A stretch of 59,024 nt of DNA from Pezicula radicicola (taxonomy: Eukaryota; Ascomycota; Leotiomycetes; Helotiales; Dermateaceae): the NCBI GenBank assembly GCA_003008705.1, contig PDUO01000124.1, positions 860 through 59,883 of the forward strand, written 5' to 3'. Under the pieces are notes generated by a model. That model was not told where the DNA came from and did no database searches. It worked only from the letters and a program-made list of their open reading frames with translations. Below are positions 47,046 through 59,024 of the stretch, in pieces. Made by a program: the position numbers and the translations under genes. Each line of letters starts with the position of its first letter. The first letter of the stretch is position 1.

Positions 47046-47432
47046 CGTGCGTAATAAAAAGGGTCCCAAATAGAATAGCTGATTGTAGGTTCTTGGTAGT
47101 CTGCTGTCTCTTTTCGTGCGATTCTGGAAAGGCTCTCTTAGGGTTTTAGTTACTTGTTGTTAGATGGGTTGGATAGATTGGGTATCTATATTTCAGCAAG
47201 ATCGGACATGATCATCAGGAATCGTCTGTCTCTGGGCCGGTTCTATCCGATGAGTGCGGGAGCTAGTTAGCCCCAGAAATCATGATATACAAGGTCCTAG
47301 GGCCTTTTGAGCTCTTCTCTTACCTGAGTTGACAGTCAAACACCTATCCGCTTCTCCCTTCTAAAATCATTACACTACTACCTGCAATTCTTTTTTTTAA
47401 AAAAAAAATTCTATTTTTAGTGGTTTCTAATT
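47046..47432. promoter_or_regulatory. Divergent promoter, FMN reductase / dehydratase-like
   Basis: 387 bp between divergent starts, with T-rich and A-rich homopolymer tracts near 47391-47408. No specific site was recognised. Confidence 0.4.
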
Positions 47433-48115
47433 ATGGTGAACGACATCTCATTTGACGGTTGGTCCCTAAAGGTCTGCTATATAACGTTTAGGCTTATACT
47501 TAGACAACAGACTGGCGAGAATTGAGCCACATCGCTTTTGAGTGGGCAGACTGCTATAACTCTAAGGTATAGAACAAAGACTAAAAGGCAAGCAATGGAT
47601 GGCTGAGAGGAAGTAGGAATACCATCGTCTGGCGGCGATTCTCGCTCCCCAGGTCGAGGTAGGCATTCCCAGATCAACCAAAGAGCTGAAGAGAACTGAG
47701 TTGCTGATCTCTCATCTAGGTTGACTATCTGGACCACTTTGGATGGAAGGCTACAATACCCGCCGAGGAGTTTCTACAGCGTTCAAGGAATTCGATAAGC
47801 GGCTTGGTGGATTCTATGCATCACATCGGAGCAGCCAAGTACGAGCGCATTACTGATGACGTGGTTATCGGCCACTACCAGGTCTACAATGAGTATCAGC
47901 GCTATCCTTCTGAAGAGGACCACAGTCGGGTCGAGGCATCAGGCAGTGGGTTGGCAATAATGGTATATGTCTACCGAAAGATGGATGGAAAGTGGAAGTT
48001 GGCGGGAATCAAGCCGAGGGGCCGCATGAACAACTTTAACCTTGACAAGGTGTTCCCTAATAACGAAAAGCCCAAGTTGTGGACTAGAAGGTTTTTATAT
48101 GACTTGGCTGGCTAG
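47433..48115 (+). CDS. Scytalone dehydratase-like (SnoaL/NTF2-like) protein
   Basis: The modelled exons are 47433-47471, 47504-47566, 47617-47658 and 47720-48115, giving 179 residues, close to scytalone dehydratases. Seen: FEWADCYNSK (family WADSYDSKD), RLAAILAPQVEVDY, a MHHIGAAKYERI stretch with the active-site His of the family, VIGHYQVYNEYQRY, and YRKMDGKWKLAGIKPRGR with VFP near the end. A second active-site His of true scytalone dehydratases (in GHAH) is not visible; the region reads VEASGSGLA. So dehydration of a related cyclic alcohol, or another cone-fold reaction, is possible. The first intron as drawn is only 32 bp, too short to be comfortable, so the start is uncertain; exons 2-4 are firm. 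Confidence 0.75.
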
Positions 48116-48570
48116 TGCGTATGTCACTGCGTACGAATCCCTTCCTGCATTCTTTTGTTTGAGAGAAGGTATAGTCCCTAGCTGAGTATTATTTCGATAG
48201 AACCTTCTGTATACTGTATTCTGATTAGTAAAATACCTACCAAGATAGTTATTTCCTAGCTAAATATCTCTCCGAGTACAAATAGAGCAAGGCCGAGGGT
48301 GTCTGTAGAAGGTTTGACATGTGCCTGCTCGCTCAGAATAGTAATTCCTATTTCTAAACACTCTTGCTAGAAGCCTGTAGCGAGATTTAGTAACATTTGT
48401 TTTGTTTTTCGGGGAGGAGAGGGGCTGGACGGTTGTACTGTAGCACGAAGTCCGGCCATAACCGATCTGGACAAAGACGGATGATTTTCGGCTTTTGGGG
48501 GTGTGGGATATATTATATTAATTGATAATCCGGAGAGCTGTGTCCTAGAAACTAAAACTTCAGAAACAAT
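48116..48570. promoter_or_regulatory. Intergenic upstream of dienelactone hydrolase
   Basis: 455 bp with no coding signal. It holds the terminator of the dehydratase-like gene and the promoter of the hydrolase. Confidence 0.4.
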
Positions 48571-49505
48571 ATGGCATCATACCCCTCTTCGACGTGCTGC
48601 TACCAAGGCGTTACGCACGAAGGTACGCCAACCGGGCGATTTGTACAGATGGCAGATATTGAAGTCTACCTAAGCGAACCCACGAAGCCCACCAAGGATG
48701 GTATCCTACTGTACGTACAGTACCCTCCAGTCGTCCAGTCGTAATTGAGCTCGCTCACAACCCCGATGCTAGGATCACGGACGTGCTGGGTCATCGGTTC
48801 AACAACGCCCAACTTATTGCGGACCAATTTGCACAGAACGGGTACAGCCCTCTAAGCTTGACGTGATGCATACCTTTCTAATACGATTTCAGATACTTCG
48901 TCCTCATGCCCGACCTCTTTTATGGTGATGCAATCGCCCTCGACACCTTCGGTTCGGTTGACTTTACGAAATGGATGCAAGGCGACTACGGCACGAAGAG
49001 GGTCCTGCACGTGCCAGCCACCATAGACCCGATCATAGAGAAGTCGTGCACAGAGATGAGAAGGAAGTATAGCTGCAAGGTCAGAAATCACCCACCCCTC
49101 TCCACAAACCGGCCTTCCCATTCTGATGCGATGAGGTAGAGGATTGCGGCGGTAGGATACTGCTTTGGAGCCAAATATGCAATTCGACACCTCTCTCCAG
49201 ACATGGGAAAAATTGACATTGCTTTTGTTGCCCACCCCTCTTTTGTTGAAGAGGGTGAATTGAAGGCTATCAAGGGTCCACTCGCCATTGCTGCGGCAGA
49301 GGTCGATGAAGTCTTCCCTGCTGAGAAACGATATCAGTCCGAGGAGATCCTGAAAGCTTTACGTCTGCCTTACCAGATCAACCTTTACGGCAGGGTTGAG
49401 CACGGGTTCGCGGTACGCTGCGACATTACAGACCCTGCCGCAAAGTATGCAAAAGAGTCCGCGTTTCGACAGGCGATTGAGTGGTTCGCACAGCATTTGA
49501 AGTGA
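48571..49505 (+). CDS. Dienelactone hydrolase family protein
   Basis: Exons 48571-48710, 48773-48841, 48893-49079 and 49140-49505 (all GT-AG, phases close) give 253 residues, normal for the family. Seen: MASYPSSTCCYQGVTHEGTP, ITDVLGHRFNNAQLIADQFA, GYFVLMPDLFYGD, the nucleophile Cys in VGYCFGAKY, an Asp in AAAEVDEVFP and the catalytic His in GRVEHGFAVR, together the Cys-Asp-His triad of dienelactone hydrolases. These cytosolic alpha/beta hydrolases open lactones formed after aromatic ring cleavage, and fungal copies also occur as tailoring hydrolases in polyketide clusters. Beside a ring-cleaving dioxygenase-like gene a lactone-opening role is reasonable. No lesion seen. Confidence 0.9.
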
Positions 49506-50180
49506 GCAGTAGTCCACACTACTCCTAGTTTTAGAAAGGTGCTGGGCTAATGACCGTAGACCTGATTTACAAAGGGGTAATATCAACTCGCTATTGTAAC
49601 TAGGATTGGTAATGATATCACTTGAAAATAAGGTCATTTAGCTGGTGGAGATGGTCCATATTCATGCGTTAGCTGATAGACACAACACTTGCGATGATAG
49701 GCATCCTTGACTGAAGTGAGAACCACTGGATAAAATTACAAACTACAATACATAGAACGATGGAAAACCAGACATGGAAAGTTCCCTAGAAAAATTGCAA
49801 TAATGAGTGACTAGACTGGAAGAATAACTTTAGTTTCCTTTTTTTTGGTTGCAGAAGGTGGTCTACGAAGCGTTCCTAGGGGGCACTTCATCTACTTGCT
49901 ACCTCTTGCTTGAGAGATATTGCCATCTGAGACATAGCCTAGACACGCTTTTGTAGATAGGGAAAGTTAGTCACAGCTAGCCGTCTTTCTTCTCTTGGAG
50001 ATGGGGAAGGAATTAATGTTGTAGAATGAAAGTGAGCTCCGGAGAGCCCACAAACTTCGGATCACCGGATAGTAGCGGGTTCTAGGAAAGAGACTAAAAG
50101 TTCATTAACCATTACCGGTCTTAGCTGCATAAAGGCACCCAACTTACTCCTTTTTTTATATACTTCTAGATGCCAACCCT
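49506..50180. other. Intergenic, no gene seen
   Basis: 675 bp between the hydrolase and the methyltransferase, both on plus. No coding signal or repeat was recognised. Confidence 0.5.
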
Positions 50181-51299
50181 ATGGTGCTAAAGATGATTGA
50201 TGTGATCTATTCTCTCAACCCATTTAGCCTTCACGATACCAATATGTCTACAATTTTGGCCGGTGCAGACCTTCTTCAAATGTTCCAATCCGGGGAGTAT
50301 GTATCATTGAAGTCTGCAAGAGCTCTGATCTCACAAGCGAGGCTGCTTGAGATGACTCCAGACGAGCCACTCATTATCGTTGACAATGCATGCGGGACAG
50401 GTGTCGTCACCAAACTTTTATATGAAATGCTGGACAAGGGGGTGACACAGAAGATGCATGTGCTGTGTGGGGATATCTCGCCCACGATGATCGACGGGAT
50501 GAAGCAAGTTATTAAACAACATGGCTGGTCAAACGTCGAAGCGAAGCTGTTGGACGGAATGGTATGTAATAATCATTTTGGTAATGCGAGCGCCAGACTA
50601 TAATGGGATACTTCTCATAGGGACTGATTTGAGTGATAGAAAACAGGTTTGCCATCTGGCACCTATACACACGTTCTGACCAGCCATGGATTCTTGTCCA
50701 TGCCAGACCAAGACGCGGCGCTGAAAGGTAGACATCAAACACCCTCCCATGCTCACATTTGCTAATTTTTTGGCCCAGAGGCTAATCGCATCCTCCGTCC
50801 TGGCGGCGTTTGCGGCCTTTCCAACTGGACCATGCTGGGCTGGATTCCGCACCTTCGCGCAGCTGCTGCCAGCATCCTGGGCGCCCCCCCCCCCCCGGTT
50901 CCTGATCATGATGAGTTCCTAACGGCCATTCAGGACGGGCGTACCTTTCACCATGTAGAGTCTGCACGACAGCATCTCGTCAACCACGGCTTCTCTAACG
51001 TTGAGGTGGAAATCGTCGAATCACCGTGCAATCTGATTAACCCTGCTAGGTTGGTGGAAATGTTTGACAGGGTCCTCTCAAAGTTGTTTGCAAAGATTTG
51101 GACCCAGCAACAACAGGACGAGTTTCTTCCTAAGGTTAGCCCTGCACTGCTTACGTATTTGAACCAGACTTATGGCGAGGGCATGGAGATCCCTTTCAAT
51201 ATGCGCGCTCTTATTGCCACTGGGGTTAAGGAATTGCCTGCGGATCTAGTTCTCTACAAGGGGAGACTTGAGGAGACTGTGGTACAGAGCAACTTGTAG
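50181..51299 (+). CDS. Class I SAM-dependent methyltransferase
   Basis: Exons 50181-50561, 50640-50727 and 50779-51299 give 329 residues. SAM motif I is VDNACGTGVVTKLL, motif II is LCGDISPTMIDGMK, followed by KTGLPSGTYTHVLTSHG and EANRILRPGGVCGLSNWT (post-motif III). This is the small-molecule methyltransferase type common in fungal clusters, acting on O, N or C; the acceptor is not evident. The ATG at 50244 (MSTILAGADLLQMF) fits related proteins better than 50181 and would give 308 residues. Exon 3 contains a run of 13 C at 50884-50896 coding for Pro, in frame here but slip-prone. No lesion otherwise. Confidence 0.87.
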
Positions 51300-52655
51300 T
51301 ACAAATCGGTACATCTTCTTCTTAATCTCTAGCCCGTAGACCAAGCAAAATCCTACACCCATGAAGGCTGGAATTGCGCTGGACCTGTCCACGGTCTTCG
51401 CCCACAACCTGATCATTCGGTGGGGTTCGATCGATCTACCCTCACATGCAATAATGATACAAGAGCATCTACGCTCGTAATCCCTATGTTGCCCATTACG
51501 CTGGCCGTTATACCATTTAGATCATGTGGCCCTGTGTCCTCTGTTTCTAGTAGACTTCATTCCAGAAATTTACCTATTTCGTAGCTTGCGCCAATTGAAT
51601 CCTGTCAGCCATTGACCTAAAAGGATTACTTTGGAGTCAGTCAAATCACCAAATTTCTCAGTCGACATTAACAGACGTATCACATATTATTCATTTGTAT
51701 GTGATATGACATAATGAAGCAAGAGATGAAGAATGATAATTGATGCTGGTAATGAATGGGATCGCACCTCTGGCTAAAATAGTACTAATGCCTGCCGGCC
51801 CCAAAAATGGTATCCTGCGCCTGAAAGCGTTGCCTAGACAATACTTAGGGGTGGTCCAACCACATTGATGACGGTCTTCCAATTCATATTTTCCATCACA
51901 AATTCATATCCATGAGATGTCGTCACGACGGGACTCAGATTTTGCGCATCTAGAGCAGCTGCTTCAGGAAGAGCGATGAAATCGACAAGAAGCTTCTACT
52001 AGGAGGGCCCCCATTACTACCAGAGATAAACGGCTTAGAGTCGGAGGAGAGAGGTGCGGCTATAAGATCGAACGTGAATTGAAGCGGTATCCAGGTTGTG
52101 CATTAGGAGGGTAGATAATTCATCAGTCCTAGTGATGGAGCCTCTCCAACTGCTGAAACGAACTGGCCTGTCTATTATCTACACGCGCAGTATTCCGCAT
52201 GTTCTCACCATATTTTATTACTTGCTGCTCCAGCAACAGTATAACGACGAATAGTCCAAGTGCATTATAGCAAACACTTGCAAACTTTACAATACTTTAA
52301 GCTTACTTATTCCTCTACATAAATCATATAGCAGCCTTGGGTTCTTACTGGCTATAATCCTTACGTAGAGAACTGCAATGTTTGCTCTATGCTAGCTAAT
52401 TTACAACACCTGACTTGCAACCTCTGTTTAGAATAGTTGTCGAAATCGCCAATATAAGCAGCAAGGTGCGACTGCGACCTTAACAATGAGAAGCAGAACC
52501 TTACAGAAAGCTCAGTACAGGCTTGGCCATAATTCTGCACTACTATGATCAAAAGTATTAAGCAGCTGTTACAGTGATACTCTGTTCTCTAAATTGAGGC
52601 ATGGAGTTTGATGAAAAGAGAAAACCCCTATTTGGATACAAACCCATCCAATGCC
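51300..52655. other. Intergenic, mostly empty
   Basis: About 1.35 kb between the 3' ends of the methyltransferase and the P450. Apart from the short fragment at 51917-51979 I see no gene; open frames are shadows. Confidence 0.5.
51917..51979 (+). pseudogene. Possible fragment of a fungal coiled-coil protein start
   Basis: MSSRRDSDFAHLEQLLQEER followed by a stop, then NRQEASTRR in the same frame. The run resembles the charged coiled-coil start (LEQLLQEERRR) of a widespread family of fungal repeat-associated proteins. Only about 30 residues are recognisable, so this is tentative. Confidence 0.3.
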
Positions 52656-54420
52656 TCAGTATTGTGTGTTTACTGCCTCGGAGCCGACACGATCAATGAG
52701 AGCAGCGTGCTGAGGGGATCTTACAACTGGCTTCGCGGCAAATGGAGCATGCCGGTACTCTAGCCAGTCGATATGATAAGTATTGATTGGTTCTCCCTTT
52801 TAAGATATTAGTCTACATCACACAGACGCTACACAATCGTTTATAGGTAAGTCTTACTGGAACCTCCTCAAAACTGAAACAGTAAAGAAGGCGCGCAACC
52901 GCTATCCAAACATTCCCATCGCCAACATGGTAGCCCGGGCATGCCCTTCTTCCTAGAAATAAGTTCAGTAGACATGATTCAGCCGGGATTGTGATCGCTA
53001 AGAGAGAGATACCTGGTCCAAAACCCCAGTGGCCTCTACGAGGATCGTTAAGATCGTCACCCATTTTCAACCATCTGTCAGGCCAGAACCGTGCGGGTTC
53101 ATCGCACTCATGCGGACTAAGGTTTATGGTGTAGTTATTCCAGGTAAAGAGAGTTCCGGCCGGAAACCTGTAGCATTCATACTCATCATCCTGGACCAAC
53201 ATATGCGGGGGTCCAATTTCTAGGCTGGTTCGCCATCGGTAAGCTTCCTTGACCACTGCAGTGATGTACGGAAGTTGATCATGATCATCAAAAGTTGGCA
53301 ACCGTTCTGCATTGTGACCACAGATATTGTCAAGCTCTTTCTGCGCCCTTTGAATCCACCTCATGTCGCTAGCTGCAGCGGCTATGACTCGACTAATTAT
53401 TATCCGCGAAGTATCCATTCCGGCTTCAACTAGAGATCCAAGCGTAAAGAGTATTTGGCTCTCTGGAAGGTCTCTGGTGGCCGGATCTTCGAGAAATCGA
53501 ATTGCGAAACACATTCTCGCCACACCAGCAGCCCTCTTTCTTTTCAAATCATCAGCCATACGGCGGTACACACTAAACATTTATTAGTGTTTTCTGTCAT
53601 ATGTTGATGTGTTCCAGAAAGTAGACTCACGCCAGGGACTTTTCCCGTAATGCGAGTCCTTTGGGATGCCACGACTGTAATGCTTTCGGTAGCTTATCCA
53701 GAAAGTTAAAGGCATCTACCATATAAGCCCCTGGCTTCAAAGCGGCAATGAAAGCTTCATGGGTCTCGAAGAAAGCACATATATCTGGATCTCCAAGCTG
53801 TAACCGTCTCCCGAATATGACGCTCATGATAACAGAGTGCGCGAACCTATGGTTCGCAGAATGCCACTTATCCGGGCTGTGTAGGACATCGTAAACCAGA
53901 TGGCTTGACTCCAATTCTTGGAAAGGGGTAAAAGTTGGCATATTCTGCTTATTTAGGAGTGCATGCATAATCTTTCTTGTTTTTTGCCATTTCTCGCCAT
54001 AGGGCTGAAGTAAAATTCGGTAGTCTTCTGATATAAGAGTAGATGCTATTGGAAATGATGCACGAGAGGAATAAATTCCAGCCCGCTTCTCCAATAGATC
54101 TTTCACCACACGCGATGAGTTCAAGAACACCCAAGTGTAACTTCCAATCTTGCATGTAAACCTATCTTGCGGGTTAGCCCGTCTGGTGAGCATTGCATCT
54201 CTTTATGTACGTACATTTCACCGTACTTGTCTGCTTGCTTTTTTGCCCACTGGCCTTGATGTGCCATTGGCATTTGGAACGTGTTGCCGACAAGCGGTAA
54301 CCTGGGTACTATAGGTGGCATCCTATATTTCTTATTGAATTCATGACGATTCCAGAATATATATACGAGTGGGAGCAATGCGATACAAAATAGTGTTAGT
54401 GATGACTGTAGATTGTACAT
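52656..54420 (-). CDS. Cytochrome P450 monooxygenase
   Basis: Five exons on minus: 54420-54215, 54161-53631, 53572-53013, 52952-52858, 52796-52656, all GT-AG with closing phases, giving 510 residues. An N-terminal membrane anchor (about residues 8-24, LTLFCIALLPLVYIFW) is followed by the proline-rich hinge MPPIVPRLPLVG. The I-helix reads EAGMDTSR, the ExxR is KEAYRWR, the PERF-like motif is FWPDRW, and the heme loop FGPGRRACPG has the ligand Cys at 437; it is created by splicing intron 3 in phase. The C-terminus is APFAAKPVVRS. This is an intact microsomal P450 of the fungal multi-gene type, likely a hydroxylase or oxidase in the aromatic pathway. It is unrelated in detail to the remnant at 9458. 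Confidence 0.92.
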
Positions 54421-55329
54421 ATTCTTGACGGTGGTCTTTGAGATGATTCTACTTAGTAGGATTTTGGGGTGGGGGAAAGGTCTTTCCACAGGTTAAATTC
54501 GGAGAGGCGAGGGGAACACTAAAGGTGCTGAAACCCAAATAAGTAGAGAAAGTCTTAAGATAGTTATATACCATGAAATGAACTTTAGCTTGAGTTGAAT
54601 CAGCAGGTTGTTGTATGGTGTTACGCGATATGGTAGACAATATGGAACATGGAGTATTTTCGTTGCCCCAAAATGGTCATTGACAAGTTGAGGATACTAG
54701 CGGGTTTCAACGGCCCGAGAGCTCCATTCATTGACTCAAATTTGGACTTGTGTCCACGTGGTTATCGGGACGGTCCCCCAGGTCTATCCGAAGGAAGAAT
54801 TTCGGCAGTATAACCAAGGAGAGAAAGGATTTGTTAGTAACACCGACTTTCGACGAATTTATGCGGAATTATTTTACTAAACTACACTCTAAGGTCTCTA
54901 GATATAATAATCACAAGAAATAGGAAACCACTTGACCAAAGACTTGATGTTCTTTATACGCCTTTTGTGATCACTACATCGTCGATCATTCGTGCGTATA
55001 GTTCTAATATCTCCAGCACTCTCAGGTTTTGATCATTCATTTAGCTGTGCAGGACTATCTACTGCTTCATCTATTCATGGCGAGCGGGGTAAAGCACTCG
55101 GTAGTTCCTAACGAACGATTCGTGCGGCTCTCTATATAGGGAATTATATTCCATCAAATTTCGGGATAGCGACCCTTTACGAGGAGCGGGCTATATTAGA
55201 AGGAGGCCTATATGCTAGTTTATACGGAATTTCGCCCAAAGCACCTTACATTTAACCCTTTTGATAGTGCTGGTTGAACCACAGGGAGCTATAGCCAACA
55301 ATTATACAACCGGCGGTGACAAGAAGAAT
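54421..55329. other. Intergenic, P450 promoter side
   Basis: Normal-composition sequence up to about 55260, then a rapid change to AT-rich. No gene seen; short minus frames near 54449-54640 are 5'-leader sequence. Confidence 0.5.
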
Positions 55330-58300
55330 ATAGAAAGTAGGGCTGAGATTATATTCTAATTTAAATTTATAAGAAAACTCCCTTAAATAACTCTTAAAAA
55401 GGAGAAAAATAAAAGGCTAATAGAGAGAAACCTATTAAAGGTAGATTAAGCTATCTAAGATACTTACTTATAAGAAGAGAGGCTTAGAGGGTATTATTAC
55501 TATAGGTATTAATAAACTACTTAAGTAAAGCTAGATAATAGAGTTTATAATATATATTAATTCTAGTATAACTAGAGAGAGATATAAACTAATTAGAAGA
55601 CTATAGCTAATATATATTAACTAAGGAATAACCTCTCTAAATATAATTATATAAAAATAAAGGATATAACTAGATTATTATTTATAATATATTAGAATAT
55701 ACTAATTAACTCTATATTACTAATAATAACTAACTAACCCCCTTTAAATAATATATTAAATATAATAAGTATAGTTTAATTAGTAATAATATTATTTAAT
55801 AAAAGAGTAACTAAGATTTAATACTTTTTCTTCTTTAATAGATAAAGTACTTTACTAATATAAATCTTCTTATTCTCTTTATTTAATAAGTACTAATATA
55901 ATAGAGAGAAATAATAAAAGTATAAATAAAGAGAGTAAATAAGAGTTATTAAAGAATAATTTTAAATAATTATTATATTCTTATAAGTAATTAAATACTT
56001 AGTTCTCTTAATAAATAATTAATTATATAAAATAAAATTAAATTAAATTATTCTCTTAATTCTTCTTTATCTTTATATATATAATTTATTTATATTTATT
56101 TTAAGTATTAAAATAATTTTATTTTAGTTTTATTTAATTTTTTATTTTATTATATTAAGAATTAATAAAATCTATAATAATAAAATTAAAATTAACTTAA
56201 AATAAGTATTTTCTTATATAATACTATAGTAATTTTCTTTTAGTTTTATACTAAGTTACTTATTATTATACTAGAGATATTATTAGTATTTATATAGTTC
56301 TAGATATTATAAAGATTAGAAAATAAATATATATATAAGGACTAGTATTTAAGACTCTTACTTTTAGTCTTACTTTAATTTATATAAATAGAATTATATT
56401 ATTATCTAGTATTTAAACTTAGATACTAATAGTATAATAGTTAGATAATTATAATAATTTAAGATTATTTAAAATATATAGATTATATCTTATTACTTTT
56501 AAATCTAGTCTTTATACTCTTTAAACTTATAAATATTATAATTTACTATAGTATCTAAGATAGTAATATTTATTTTTTAATATAACTAAGAGTAGAGTTA
56601 ATAAATCTAGTCTTCTAAGTATAAGAAATAAGATTTACTCTATATTTAATATTTATCTTTATAATATAATTATAAAGAAGTATATATAATAGAAAGTAAG
56701 TAAAAGAAGATAAAAGAAGATAAAGAAGAAAGTTTAATAAGAGAGGTTTATAAGAATTACTATATAACCTTATAAGAATATATAATATTATTAGATATAG
56801 AGTATTATAAATATCTAAGAAAGGAATATCTAATAAGAGACTATTTAGAAATATTATCTATTATAGTTTCTAGTATATAACTAGTTATATACTAGTAAAC
56901 TATTATAAAAGATAGTTCTATATATATATAAAAAGAGTTTATCTTTTATTTCTTTCTTCCTTAGTAATTAGTTTATCTAATTATTTAATATATACTTTAT
57001 TATTTTTAAATATTAATTTATTTATAATAATTTACCCTTAGTTTATTTAAGAGAATCTAAAGTCTAATATTCTAATTACTTTATCTTTATTAAGTTTAAA
57101 TTATTATATTTATAATACTACTAAAAGGAGCTAGAAGAGTACTAGTAAAGAGAGACTAACTTTAAGAATATAAAAATAATTATATTAATAATTCTATACC
57201 TAGTAATATACTAGTCTCTAACTAATCTAGTCTTTATCTTAAAAGTATTTAAATTATTATTATTAGATTAGAGATAGAAAACTAAACTCTTAATAAATTA
57301 ATAGAATAATACTAATAATAATATAATAATAATTTAACTTACTATCTTAAAGAAGTTTTAAACTATTATTATTAAAAGTAAAATAAGTCTTTATAAAGTA
57401 TTAAAGACTTAATAGAAGTATACTAGTAATCTAGTTTAAATAAAACTCTTATATTTATTTATACTCTAATTCTAAAAGATATAGAACTAGACTAATATAA
57501 AGGACTTATTTAATAGGAATTTATTATATTTATATAATTTTATAATAGAGTCTTTAATAACTACTCTAGATAATTTAATATAAATAAAAAGAAGATTATT
57601 TAAATTATAATATACCTTTATAAAAAACTAATAAACTACTAATTAAGAGATAAAAAGAATTATCTAAATAAACTCTTTATTATAATATAAAAAGAATTTA
57701 ATAACTTTCTAAAATAATTATAACTATAATTAGATACTTAGTATATAGTTTAATTAAAAGAATATAAGAAAACTAAATAATACCTTAGATAAAAGATTAA
57801 TAAGTTTATTAGATACTTAGAAGAATTAAAAGAGGACCTTAAAAGTAAAATACTAGAGACTCTCTAGGATAATCTCTTTAATAAGTTTTAACTAGAAGTA
57901 TAAAATAAATTAATTAAGAATAGAATAGTATTTAATATAAAAATAAGAGATATACTTATTATAATTATTTTCTTATATAAAACTACTAGACTATAAGATT
58001 ATATAAAAAGAATAAATAAGAATACTAAATAATATAAAAATAAAAATAATACTTAAAGAAAATCTAAATCTTAAAATATAACTAAAGATTTAAAAAAGAA
58101 TTACTAGAAGAATATTAAAAATAAAAATTATTAAATAAATATTATAATTATAAGAAAAAGAAATATTAGTTTTATAATTATTTAGATCTATTAGAAGATT
58201 TAAAAAAGAAATATAAAAAAAAGAGAATTTAAATAAATATTATTAAAATATATATTCTACTAGAAAGTAAATAAATAAAAATATATATTATTATTAGATT

Positions 58301-59024
58301 CTAAATAATAAAAAACTAACTAACTACTAATATACTAATAAACTTAAAATCTAACTATAATCTTATATTAACTTTAAAAGTAAAGAAATAAAATCTAATT
58401 AAAACTCTAAAGTTATTAAAACTAATAAAATTATTAAATAAAATTAAATAATAAACTAAGAGTAAAACTTTATTAAATATTTATATTATAGATTTCTTTA
58501 ATTATACTAATTAAAATTAAATTTAATTTTATATAATTAATATTAATAATATTAATATTATCTTTAGATATAAATAATTAAATAATAAGAATTTAATAAT
58601 AAATTAAAAAAACTAAATCTAGAGATATTTAATTATTATAAGAGAAATAAATATAATAATATTATAGAAGTTTATTAAAATAATTTAAAAATTAACTACT
58701 TTTTATATCTTTAATAAAAAAACTAAGGAAGAAGAACTAGTACTACTTTAGTATTATATTAACTATAGAGATATATTTAATAAAAAGAATACTAATACTC
58801 TATTAATATTATTAGACTAAACTTACTCTATAGTTATTATAAAAGATCCTTCTTATAAACTATTATATAATATATTAGAAATAAAACTTTAAGTATTATA
58901 AGAATATTTAAAAACTAGTAAAAAGTATAATTAGATCTAGTAAAGTACTAGTCTAATAAGAGTATTTATACTCTTTATATTTAAAAAAGATAAAGGGTTA
59001 TAACTTTATATAAACTACTAAGGT
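55330..59024 (+). mobile_element. RIP-decayed Ty3/gypsy retrotransposon, partial
   Basis: Extremely AT-rich with stops in all frames, continuing past the window. On plus, near the end (58900-59024), decayed reverse transcriptase landmarks are in order: EYLKTSKKYN, then STSLIRVFILFIFKKDKG, then LYINY, matching the gypsy pattern (K/R)xxIRPSxSPxxxPxxFVxKKDG and LRxCVDYR with RIP changes. Near 58135-58175 a run KYYNYKKKKY looks like a CCHC zinc knuckle whose Cys codons became Tyr. So gag lies to the left and pol runs right. The left boundary is not defined, and no LTR is visible inside the window. Confidence 0.7.

Noticed and set aside
51691..51882. 63-codon minus frame in the intergenic region
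   Set aside because: No family features and no splice partners.

Overview
The window looks like a filamentous ascomycete (Pezizomycotina) chromosome segment. It has multi-exon genes with short introns (about 46-127 bp), fungal-only families (DMATS-type prenyltransferase, Zn2Cys6 regulators, NRPS-like A-T-R enzyme, MpaB-type oxygenase), and long AT-rich blocks in which every reading frame is riddled with TAG/TAA codons and CpA/TpG is replaced by TpA, the signature of repeat-induced point mutation (RIP). Gene-bearing islands of normal composition alternate with these decayed transposon blocks. The organism itself cannot be named from the sequence.

Layout. 1-9457: RIP-decayed repeats: a RecQ-like helicase element on the minus strand, then an LTR retrotransposon (LTRs 5616-6123 and 8951-9457) that ends inside the 3' end of a P450 gene. 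9458-22001: a mostly intact cluster: P450 3' remnant, DMATS prenyltransferase (-), kynurenine-formamidase-like hydrolase (+), MpaB-like ER oxygenase (-), 14-TM MFS transporter (-), short-chain dehydrogenase (+), and a 1074-residue NRPS-like A-T-R enzyme (+). 22085-24290: degenerate repeat of unknown family. 24767-28213: an NmrA-like gene split by a Tc1/mariner element and a broken Zn2Cys6 regulator, joined tail to tail. 29037-29482: small TIR element. 29965-54420: a second group of aromatic-metabolism genes: amidohydrolase decarboxylase with two premature stops, Zn2Cys6 regulator, homogentisate-dioxygenase-like gene, a second Zn2Cys6 regulator split by a 5.9-kb LINE, FMN reductase, scytalone-dehydratase-like protein, dienelactone hydrolase, methyltransferase and P450. 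55330-59024: RIP-decayed Ty3/gypsy sequence running off the window end.

How the genes may work together. In the first group the prenyltransferase and the reductase-terminated NRPS-like enzyme suggest a prenylated, amino-acid-derived aldehyde or alcohol, further oxidised by the MpaB-like enzyme and SDR and exported by the MFS pump. The formamidase, with no visible tryptophan dioxygenase, raises the possibility that an indole is opened oxidatively and deformylated. The second group (decarboxylase, ring-cleaving dioxygenase, dienelactone hydrolase, quinone/FMN reductase, methyltransferase, P450) reads like tailoring or breakdown of a small aromatic compound without a local polyketide synthase. 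Much of this second group is broken by transposons, RIP-type nonsense changes or single-base losses, whereas the first group is intact except for the P450. Gene models below were assembled by eye from splice signals and reading phase; products rest on recognition of family motifs, not on a database search.
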